Below are positions 51,703-59,670 of a DNA stretch of 64,000 nt, in pieces. Location of the stretch: positions 1-64,000 of the forward strand of contig JAVCCH010000166.1 in assembly GCA_030765535.1 (NCBI GenBank), in the 5' to 3' direction. The first letter of the stretch is position 1; every line of letters begins with the position of its first letter. The DNA comes from Candidatus Tenebribacter davisii. Its GTDB lineage: Bacteria; Cloacimonadota; Cloacimonadia; Cloacimonadales; TCS61. A program made the position numbers and the translations under genes. The notes beneath the pieces were generated by a model, which ran no database searches, had not been told where the DNA came from, and saw only the letters and a program-made list of their open reading frames with translations.

Positions 51703-52745
51703 TGGAAAGATTATCTGAACTTGCCTTTAATATAATAAATAATCTATTAAAAATTCAAAAGAACGACGTTATCTCCATCTCTGGTGAAATTCACAATGGC
51801 AAAAATGCAAATGAACCACTTATAGAGTTACCACTGATAGAAGAATTAGCTGTTGCCATAAGAAAACGTAAAGCATTTCCCGTGTTGGAAATGTCTACTG
51901 AAAAACTTAAAAAACGTTTCTTTGCTGAAATGCCTGATGAAATATTTTCAGTACCACCTAATTACTATAAAAATTGGATCAATGCAATTGATAAATTCAT
52001 AGAGATCAGCTGGGAAAGTTATTCAAGCGATTTTCATGAAACGTCTGATAAACAGTTAAAACAATTCAAAGATTCCACTAATTCTATAATGCAGCATCTT
52101 TTTGAGCAAAAGAAAAAGATCATATTCCTAAATTTTCCCACTCAACAACTGGCTGAATATATATCTACAGATTATTCTAAACTTTTAGAAACTTACATAA
52201 GTGGAGTAAATTGCAATTATAATTTACTTAAGATCAATGGTGAAGAGTACCGTGAACAATATTTCTCCTTTTCCAATTATCGAATCACTACACATAATGA
52301 AACGCTGGCTCTAAAAATAAATAGAGATAAACCAGTTTTATTCTCCGGAGATATAAATGAGCATCAGATCATTGTTTTACCAACTGGTATTATTGAATTT
52401 CCAGTTGTGCGTGAAAGTATGAATGGAATTTACTTTGCTGAAAAAATATATTATAAAGAACGTAACTATAGTAATGTTAAGATCAAGTTTGAAGAGGGAT
52501 CAATTAGATATGTTGCTTTTAAAGAAGATAAAAAAGGAAACTTCCATCTGCAAAATGAACTTATAAATAGTGATAAACAGTGTTTTTTAACACTCGGGTT
52601 CAATCGAGACATCAAAGAATACACTAACTATTTTTCTTATGACCGTTGCATTGATGGAAATATCTCAATGAAATTCTTTGATAAAGATTCAAAACCTATC
52701 TTTCTATCTAACATAACCAGTAGAATTGATAAAGAACATAAATAA
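51702..52745 (+). CDS. Divergent/degenerate peptidase M29 (aminopeptidase T)-like protein
   Basis: ELAFNIINNLLKIQKNDVISISGEIHN; IIVLPTGIIEFPVVRESMNGIYFAEKIYYKERNYSNVKIKFEEGSIRYV resembles the M29 core, but the His/Asp-rich C-terminal motif is absent. Confidence 0.55.
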   Translation: MERLSELAFNIINNLLKIQKNDVISISGEIHNGKNANEPLIELPLIEELAVAIRKRKAFPVLEMSTEKLKKRFFAEMPDEIFSVPPNYYKNWINAIDKFIEISWESYSSDFHETSDKQLKQFKDSTNSIMQHLFEQKKKIIFLNFPTQQLAEYISTDYSKLLETYISGVNCNYNLLKINGEEYREQYFSFSNYRITTHNETLALKINRDKPVLFSGDINEHQIIVLPTGIIEFPVVRESMNGIYFAEKIYYKERNYSNVKIKFEEGSIRYVAFKEDKKGNFHLQNELINSDKQCFLTLGFNRDIKEYTNYFSYDRCIDGNISMKFFDKDSKPIFLSNITSRIDKEHK

Positions 52746-52760
52746 ATTCAGGAGAAAAAA

Positions 52761-54272
52761 ATGAAAGTCGGTTTTGATAATGCAAAATATTTAGAAGAAC
52801 AAACTGCTTCAATTTTAGAACGAGTAGAAAAATTCGATAACAAACTTTATCTTGAATTTGGCGGAAAAATTATATTTGATTACCATGCTTCACGTGTCCT
52901 GCCTGGTTTCAATCCAAACGTTAAAATGGAACTGCTGCAAAAACTTAAAGATCGGGCTGACTTAATTCTATGTATTTATGCCGGTGATATTGAACGAAAA
53001 AAAATAAGAGCTGATTTCGGTATCACCTATGATGTTGATGCTTTGAAATTAATTGATGACATAAGGGAACACGGTATTCATGTTGCTGCTGTTGTAATTA
53101 CAAGATTTGAAGAACAACCGGCTGCCATAATTTTTAAGAACAAACTTGAACGTAGAAATGTAAAAGTATATACTCATAAATTCACTAAAGGTTATCCCAC
53201 AAATGTTGATACTATCGTAAGTGATGAAGGCTACGGAGCAAATGACTACATTGAAACTACAAAACCACTTGTTATTGTGACGGGACCAGGTCCCGGAAGC
53301 GGTAAACTGGCAACCTGCCTTTCTCAGATGTACCATGAACATGTAAGAGGGATAAAAGCCGGATATGCTAAATTTGAAACTTTTCCCATTTGGAATATTC
53401 CTCTAAAACATCCTGTGAATATTGCTTATGAATCTGCTACAGCTGATCTGAAAGATTATAATCTTGTAGATCCATTTCATTTAGAAGCTTATGGTGAAGC
53501 AACTATAAATTATAACCGGGATGTAGAAGCATTTCCTGTGCTTAAACGAATCCTGGAAAAGATCACTGATGGAAAAGCAATGTATCAATCTCCAACAGAT
53601 ATGGGAGTGAATCGTGCCGGTTTTGGAATCATTGATGATGAAGTTGTTAAAGAAGCTGCACGTCAGGAAATAATTCGTAGATACTTCCGCTATAAATGCG
53701 AATATGCCATGGGATTCGTTAATAAGGATACCGTTGATCGAGCTGAACTTATAATGAATGAGGTCGGTTCAAAACCAGAAGACAGAAAAGTTGTAACTCC
53801 TGCACGCCTTGCTTCAAAAGAAGCGAAAACTTGTGGAAAGGGTAATGAAGGCATATACTGCGGATCAGCAATTGAATTACAAAATGGTAAAATTGTAACC
53901 GGAAAGAATTCTACACTAACGCATTCGGCCTCAAGTTTAATACTAAATGCGATAAAAGTAATGGCTGGAATTCCGGATGAGATACATCTTCTTTCTCCAA
54001 AAGTGATTGAATCCATCTTTAAACTTGAGAAAGACATTTTAGGAGAGAAATCTGTAAGTCTGGATTTGGAAGAAACCCTGATCGCTCTCAGTATAAGTGC
54101 CACAACAAATCCAACAGCTCAAGCAGCAATGGGAAAATTAACAGAGTTAAGAGGTTGTGAAGTTCATATGACACATATCCCTACTCCAGGTGATGAAGCT
54201 GGTTTGCGTAGAATAGGCGTGAATCTTACAAGTGATCCAAATTTTTCAACAAATAGTTTATTTACTTCATAA
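52761..54272 (+). CDS. DUF1846/UPF0371 family protein
   Basis: [93 protein letters not shown]. Confidence 0.93.
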   Translation: MKVGFDNAKYLEEQTASILERVEKFDNKLYLEFGGKIIFDYHASRVLPGFNPNVKMELLQKLKDRADLILCIYAGDIERKKIRADFGITYDVDALKLIDDIREHGIHVAAVVITRFEEQPAAIIFKNKLERRNVKVYTHKFTKGYPTNVDTIVSDEGYGANDYIETTKPLVIVTGPGPGSGKLATCLSQMYHEHVRGIKAGYAKFETFPIWNIPLKHPVNIAYESATADLKDYNLVDPFHLEAYGEATINYNRDVEAFPVLKRILEKITDGKAMYQSPTDMGVNRAGFGIIDDEVVKEAARQEIIRRYFRYKCEYAMGFVNKDTVDRAELIMNEVGSKPEDRKVVTPARLASKEAKTCGKGNEGIYCGSAIELQNGKIVTGKNSTLTHSASSLILNAIKVMAGIPDEIHLLSPKVIESIFKLEKDILGEKSVSLDLEETLIALSISATTNPTAQAAMGKLTELRGCEVHMTHIPTPGDEAGLRRIGVNLTSDPNFSTNSLFTS

Positions 54273-54292
54273 AATAGATAAGGAGAATTAAT

Positions 54293-54385
54293 TTGGCTAA
54301 GCATATATTTGTGATTGGTGGAGTTTTATCTTCCTTAGGAAATATGAAGCCAAATTACAAATTAGGAATTAGAAACATAGATTAA
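54293..54385 (+). pseudogene. pyrG: 5' stub of CTP synthase gene (30 codons, then stop)
   Basis: aaggagaattaatTTG GCT AAG CAT ATA TTT GTG ATT GGT GGA GTT TTA TCT TCC TTA GGA -> MAKHIFVIGGVLSSLG, close to the PyrG N-terminus (K-YIFVTGGVVSSLGKG); then unrelated NMKPNYKLGIRNID*. Confidence 0.75.
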
Positions 54386-54497
54386 TTTAACATTAATACT
54401 AATCAAAAATTATAAATCGCAAATCATTAATCACAAATCAATAGGCTCTTCGTTAAGAATTTCAGCAAGAAGACTCCTCAGAGTGACGGGTAAAATT

Positions 54498-55403
54498 TTA
54501 TTCGTCTTTATTTTTATAGAATCTTGTAGTCGGATAAGCAAGCTCAATATCAGTGTGCCTGGCAAATTCCAATAAAATATCTTCCCAGATAGCTTCAGTG
54601 TAACCTCTCCGCATACGTGTTTCGCATAAATGACGAATAGTAAGCCTGACACCCTGATCTATAACACTTGTATATACTATCGGTGTTAATTTTTTATAAT
54701 AGATCATATATTTTTTAGCAGCTCTTTTAATTTGAGTTTCCATGCTCTTGGATATATTAGTACCTTTATTATCAGCAATTTTCATTAATATTTTTTTTGC
54801 TTTCTGCCAATTGCTTTCAAATGTGACTACAACTTCAATTTCATTCCAGAGATATTTAAATCCTTTATCATAATTTGCCAGATCTTGCGAGAATATTTTC
54901 CCATTTGGTATATGAATTATTCTGCCTGTACTTTGATCAGCATGAACCCAGTTCCCGATCTCTAATAGAGTAAATTCAAAAAAACTCTGATCAATTACAT
55001 CACCAGCACACTCACCAATTTGAATCCTATCCCCCACAATGAAAGGTCGACTTGAGATAATGAACAGCCAACCGGCAAGATTTGTCAGAACATCTTTCAG
55101 GGCAATGGCTATACCTGCTGAAAGTAAACCTAAATAGGTTACTAGTGATTGTGCTCCCCGAAACCAGATCCTGCCCACAAGAATAACTAAAATAATTAAT
55201 ATCGTTGAGTTAATTATTTTACGCCAATGATACTGAGTTTTCACATCATTGATATTTTTATTTATCACTTTAACAATTATTTTTCTTATCAGCCAAATAA
55301 TAATTATTAGAACAATTGATTCTAGAAGCTTTAATACGAGCGGGGAATTCAGATATGGTATACTTGTAATAAATGAATTGATATGATCAAAAAACTCTTT
55401 CAT
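54498..55403 (-). CDS. MscS-family mechanosensitive channel
   Basis: LLSAGIAIALKDVLTNLAGWLFIISSRPFIVGDRIQIGECAGDVIDQSFFEFTLLE, IHIPNGKIFSQDLANY. Confidence 0.92.
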   Translation of the reverse strand: MKEFFDHINSFITSIPYLNSPLVLKLLESIVLIIIIWLIRKIIVKVINKNINDVKTQYHWRKIINSTILIILVILVGRIWFRGAQSLVTYLGLLSAGIAIALKDVLTNLAGWLFIISSRPFIVGDRIQIGECAGDVIDQSFFEFTLLEIGNWVHADQSTGRIIHIPNGKIFSQDLANYDKGFKYLWNEIEVVVTFESNWQKAKKILMKIADNKGTNISKSMETQIKRAAKKYMIYYKKLTPIVYTSVIDQGVRLTIRHLCETRMRRGYTEAIWEDILLEFARHTDIELAYPTTRFYKNKDE

Positions 55404-56062
55404 TAATAATTCTTGAAGTTCTTTATCAACCGGATCTCAACTCTTCTGTTTTTTTTGCGGTTAACTGGATTATTATTATGAACAATCGGCTTATATTCAC
55501 CATATCCCATTGCCTGCATTTGTTCAGGTGGGAAAAAATTATTATCCATAAAAAATCTTACTACATTCAATGCTCTAGATGATGAAAGCTCCCAATTTGA
55601 AGCATAAGTACCGCTTAATATCGGCAGATTATCAGTATGACCTTCCACCCTGATTTGCCATCCAGGCTCACCATTTATTCTGTTTTGAATATTTCTGGCA
55701 ACTTGAGCTAATGTTCGTAAAGATTCCCATTTCAAAAGGGCTTCACCTGTATTAAATAATACTTCTCCCGGTATGGTAATTACCTGTTCATTTACATCTA
55801 AAAGTGAGTCTAATTTTGCCAGCTCCATCAACCGTTCATTCTGTTCAACGATCTGTTTATTTTGCTCGATCAGCATTTTGTTCTTCTGGTAATCTGTAGT
55901 AATATAAAAGAAAACAAAGAAGACTAAGAGTAGAGTCATCAGATCAGCATATGGGATCATCACATCTAAAAGATTTTGATTCTCATTATTTTCGTCGCTA
56001 AGATCCTGGATCCTACTTTGCTTTACAATATTTTTTTCAGCTAGTATGTCTTCTGTTATCAA
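55403..56062 (-). CDS. MotB-like stator protein (TM plus OmpA/peptidoglycan-binding domain)
   Basis: MIPYADLMTLLLVFFVFFY (stator TM with conserved Asp), VEGHTDNLPI...NWELSSSRALNVVRFF...GYGEYKPI..NRRVEIRL. Confidence 0.92.
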   Translation of the reverse strand: MITEDILAEKNIVKQSRIQDLSDENNENQNLLDVMIPYADLMTLLLVFFVFFYITTDYQKNKMLIEQNKQIVEQNERLMELAKLDSLLDVNEQVITIPGEVLFNTGEALLKWESLRTLAQVARNIQNRINGEPGWQIRVEGHTDNLPILSGTYASNWELSSSRALNVVRFFMDNNFFPPEQMQAMGYGEYKPIVHNNNPVNRKKNRRVEIRLIKNFKNY

Positions 56063-56796
56063 TGCAAATATCCTAATAATTTTTCTTTGATCTTATGAGT
56101 ATTTTCATTATTTTTTATAGAAATTACACCTGCAATAATTATTTCCCTGACTCTTGTATCTGTATTATTCTTATCTCTTATTTTTCCTGAAAGCGGTTTA
56201 AAGATCAGAGCTGCCAGCACAAGACCGTAAAATGTTGTAACGAGGGCTAATCCCATTGCGGCAGGGATTGCAGCAGGATCTTTTACACGATATAACATAG
56301 CTATAAGACCTATTACCGTTCCCATCATCCCGAACATAGGTGCAAAACTACCCGCTATCCTGAATACTCTTTCAGCAATGATATTTTTTTCAGTACAAGA
56401 TCTGCTATCGCGAGATAGTACCTCTTCTATATGCTTGATATCTTCTCCATCGGCGACGAGGTTCATACCCTTTGCCAAAAATGGGATCTCCTTTACAGAT
56501 TCATTCTCGATCATACTTTTAAAACTTGTTCCCTTAGATTGTTTGCTGATATCTAAGATCATTCCGATTAAATCTATTTCGCGATATTGCTTATCTTTGA
56601 ATATCCCAATTAATGATTTCCAGGCATTCTTTAATGCTTGCGGAGAAAAATAGATTATGACAGCAGATATTGTGCCGCCCAGAGTAATTGCTAAAGCTGC
56701 CCAATTGAGATATAATGAAGGTTCCTGTTTAAAAAAAATGACTGATATGATTATTCCAAAACCTAATAAAAATCCAATTATTACTGATGTTCTCAT
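56059..56796 (-). CDS. MotA/TolQ/ExbB-type proton channel (MotA-like)
   Basis: NWAALAITLGGTISAVII, AGSFAPMFGMMGTVIGLIAML, ALVTTFYGLVLAALIFKPLSGKI (conserved channel prolines). Confidence 0.93.
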   Translation of the reverse strand: MRTSVIIGFLLGFGIIISVIFFKQEPSLYLNWAALAITLGGTISAVIIYFSPQALKNAWKSLIGIFKDKQYREIDLIGMILDISKQSKGTSFKSMIENESVKEIPFLAKGMNLVADGEDIKHIEEVLSRDSRSCTEKNIIAERVFRIAGSFAPMFGMMGTVIGLIAMLYRVKDPAAIPAAMGLALVTTFYGLVLAALIFKPLSGKIRDKNNTDTRVREIIIAGVISIKNNENTHKIKEKLLGYLH

Positions 56797-56798
56797 AA

Positions 56799-58205
56799 TT
56801 ATTCCTTTATAAAATTAAGAATCTTTCTAATATTAATGAGCATTTGCTGTTTGATATTTTCCTCTTCATCTTGATCAATTTCTGCAAGATAATCCATATC
56901 TTCATGTAAAATAGAAGATGCTCTTGGAGTTAGGTTATTAAAGAATTTTCTTTGTATATCGCTATCAACACTCTTAATAAATTCTACTAATAAATCATGA
57001 TCTGTTGATAGAACTATATTCTCAATTTCCTGTTCATCTAATTTTAATATATCTGAGAACAGGAAAATTCTATTTCTTATCTCCTGCCCAGCCTGTTCAT
57101 CAAATTGATTAATTTGATCCATGTATTTCTTAGTCCTGTCCAGATCAAGCTGATTAAGTACATTAATTAGTGCTTCTTTACTATTAGTATTTAGTTTTTC
57201 ATCATCAATCATTTGTTCAAATTTCTTTTTTAAACTGTTTCTCAGTTCTAAAATATCTTTTTTCGATTTATTGATATTTTTTACCATCGATTTCATGATC
57301 TCTTCTGTTTCACCAATATATGAATTTAAAAATTTACTTACAAATTTTGAGCTCAAATTAGTGAGTATATAAGCAATATTACTTGCATCTTCATTCTCAA
57401 GTAATTTTGATAGACTTGCTATGGAAAGATCTTCCAGGAAATTAAAATCAAATATATCAATCTCTTTTTTATCATCGACAAGTCTAATCGGAATAGGCTT
57501 ATTCGACACAGTTAGATTGGATATCCCAATACCGGTATTACTGATTTTCTGTGTTTCCAATCCTCCTTTTATTTGTAATGCTTTCTCAAATCCTTTTACA
57601 TTGATACTTTGCATAGAAGTAGTTAATTTTGTGAATCCTGAACGGAGGATAAAAACAGAAACCAGAATTATTATTATTAGAACCAAACCCATATATAAGA
57701 AAAAGAAATTATTTACTTCTTTTTTTTCTTGTTCCTCTGCAACACCATTGCGGAAATCCAGAATACTTTTTATTTGCAACATATCACCTTTTTCTGGATT
57801 AATGTTCATCCAAAGAGCAACATTCTGTTTAATAAATTGCAATATCTCAGGGCTGACATCTTCCTTCAGGTAAATGGTTATCTCTTTTTTTGCTACTATA
57901 GTTGGATATGTTTCCTGATCATCAATTACAGTAGGCATTACAGATTTTGATTTTGCAATTGGAAGCCCGGGTAAACTCTTTTCCTTATCCAACATTGAGC
58001 CGTAAACCTGTAATCTGCTGGCTGGATAATCAAGTGTAAGATTTGCAATTACTATTGTTTCTCCAGCAATAGGTAATAACATTCTTTCAATCCATTCAGC
58101 CAATTCACGTTCAGATTGGATTTCCTTAACAGTTTCAATGTCAAAATCTTGTGAAAAGAGCTGTACAGCAAGCAATAAAATTAAAATAATTAACAGTTTC
58201 TTCAT
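56799..58205 (-). CDS. Membrane-anchored FliF/FliG-like fusion protein
   Basis: Signal peptide; FliF-like periplasmic segment ELAEWIERMLLPIAGETIVIANLTLDYP...ITIYLKEDVSPEILQFIKQNVALWMNINPEKGDMLQI; TM FFFLYMGLVLIIIILVSVFIL; FliG-like C-terminus ILKLDEQEIENIVLSTDHDLLVEFIKSVDSDIQRKFFNNLTPRASSILHEDMDYLAEIDQDEEENIKQQMLINIRKI. Confidence 0.8.
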   Translation of the reverse strand: MKKLLIILILLLAVQLFSQDFDIETVKEIQSERELAEWIERMLLPIAGETIVIANLTLDYPASRLQVYGSMLDKEKSLPGLPIAKSKSVMPTVIDDQETYPTIVAKKEITIYLKEDVSPEILQFIKQNVALWMNINPEKGDMLQIKSILDFRNGVAEEQEKKEVNNFFFLYMGLVLIIIILVSVFILRSGFTKLTTSMQSINVKGFEKALQIKGGLETQKISNTGIGISNLTVSNKPIPIRLVDDKKEIDIFDFNFLEDLSIASLSKLLENEDASNIAYILTNLSSKFVSKFLNSYIGETEEIMKSMVKNINKSKKDILELRNSLKKKFEQMIDDEKLNTNSKEALINVLNQLDLDRTKKYMDQINQFDEQAGQEIRNRIFLFSDILKLDEQEIENIVLSTDHDLLVEFIKSVDSDIQRKFFNNLTPRASSILHEDMDYLAEIDQDEEENIKQQMLINIRKILNFIKE

Positions 58206-58214
58206 ATAATTTCC

Positions 58215-59666
58215 TTATTGTTCATTGGTAAGTAGTCGCATCATTTTCCTTATTTCCACATTATTGGGATCCATTCTTTCTGCTTTTTTTAATTGATACA
58301 TTGCTTCTTCTATATCGCCAAGACGATAATAGATTGAGGCAAGCCTGATATATGATAACGACAGATTCGGTGCAAGAGAGATAGCTTGATTACATTCATC
58401 TATCGCTTTATGATAATCTTCCGAATAATAGAATTCCAGAGCAGCTATCAAATGTACAGTAGCCTTATTTATTTTCTGGATATCCGACTTTCTAATTTTT
58501 GCTGTTTCATCTTGAACTTTTTTCTGAACTTCTCTTTCATCCATTACGCGTTCAACTATTCTTATTGTGTCATGTATTGTTCTGGTTTTAATAACGGTAT
58601 CTACTACTACTTTTTCTACATATACTGTATCAATGCCTGCATCAGGATCAATCCCAAATTGAGATGGGTATAAGGAAGCAAGGTTCTTTTCTGTATCTCT
58701 TGTTTTTACAAAATTAATTTTTATGCCAAAGAAATGCTCTCCAAAGTCAGATTCCAAACTATTCCCCGTTGAAAAAGTTCCTCCATCTTTTGCAGCACCA
58801 AAGGGATATTGGAAAGCATAATCCATACTGATCTGCAGGAAGCTGAAATCTAATTTTTCATTTTCATTACCAGAGTTTGGATTAAACCACTTTTTAGAAT
58901 AGAACTGCACGCCAAATCCGCCAGTTACGTCATTATTATTTAATCCAAGTCTAAGTTGCAGATTCTTTGCCAATATATATTCAGTACCAACTCCAAAACC
59001 AAGCTCATTACTATTCTGATATTTACGGAATAAAAGATCTCCTGAGATGTTAAATCTTTTCCATGTTACTCCAGTACCTAACCCTAATCTCATGGGAAGT
59101 TTATCTTTATTATTGCTGTCAATAGCCATATCTGCCTGCAGTATATTACCAGCCAGAATTCCAATGTTTGCATATTGATTTATTCTATAGGAAAATCCCA
59201 AGTCTAGATCAAATGCATTTTTACTCTCACCTATTTCAGAGAAATTTGTATAATGATCATAAAGACTTACTCCTGCAGAAAGTTTATCAGTAAGCTTCTC
59301 CGGGAAAATCCTGGCTCCATAATGCAAACCGAATCTCCCCTCCGTATAAGAATCCGAATTAAATGATCCACCTGTAAGTGCAAACGCACCTGGAACTTTA
59401 TTTAACGGGAATGAAAAATAAATAAAATTCTGGGCAATATCATCATTATCCAATTGTATCATATACGGCCTTGAATCTGTGATCAACTGAAAAGATGGAT
59501 AGTTTGCCAAACCTGATGGATTCCAAACGGCTGACGAGATATCTTTGGAAGATGCTATCCCTGTCTCTCCTAAAGCTGCATTTCTAACACCGCCATTTTC
59601 AAAATCATAGCCAAAACATACTATAGGGATTATTATTAATGCAATTACAAATAACTTATATTTCAT
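58215..59666 (-). CDS. PorV/PorQ-like outer-membrane beta-barrel protein with C-terminal TPR domain
   Basis: GGVRNAALGETGIASSKDISSAVWNPSGLANYPSFQL; beta-barrel strands; coiled linker DTVIKTRTIHDTIRIVERVMDEREVQKKV; TPR HLIAALEFYYSEDYHKAIDECNQAISLAPNLSLSYIRLASIYYRLGDIEEAMYQLKKAERMDPNN. Confidence 0.8.
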   Translation of the reverse strand: MKYKLFVIALIIIPIVCFGYDFENGGVRNAALGETGIASSKDISSAVWNPSGLANYPSFQLITDSRPYMIQLDNDDIAQNFIYFSFPLNKVPGAFALTGGSFNSDSYTEGRFGLHYGARIFPEKLTDKLSAGVSLYDHYTNFSEIGESKNAFDLDLGFSYRINQYANIGILAGNILQADMAIDSNNKDKLPMRLGLGTGVTWKRFNISGDLLFRKYQNSNELGFGVGTEYILAKNLQLRLGLNNNDVTGGFGVQFYSKKWFNPNSGNENEKLDFSFLQISMDYAFQYPFGAAKDGGTFSTGNSLESDFGEHFFGIKINFVKTRDTEKNLASLYPSQFGIDPDAGIDTVYVEKVVVDTVIKTRTIHDTIRIVERVMDEREVQKKVQDETAKIRKSDIQKINKATVHLIAALEFYYSEDYHKAIDECNQAISLAPNLSLSYIRLASIYYRLGDIEEAMYQLKKAERMDPNNVEIRKMMRLLTNEQ

Positions 59667-59670
59667 TATC

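Noticed and set aside
54431-54652. 73-aa minus-strand ORF MSGLLFVIYAKHVCGEVTLKL...
   Set aside because: Alternate frame over the mscS 3' end and intergenic filler; no family resemblance.
57421-57873. 150-aa plus-strand ORF opposite the FliF/FliG-like gene
   Set aside because: Antisense shadow ORF of a conserved-looking protein.
55403-58205. Interpretation as part of an ordinary flagellar operon
   Set aside because: The FliG-like protein has a signal peptide, periplasmic domain and TM, the neighbours are a PorV-like barrel and Ig surface protein, and no other flagellar genes appear in the window; genome-wide absence cannot be confirmed here.
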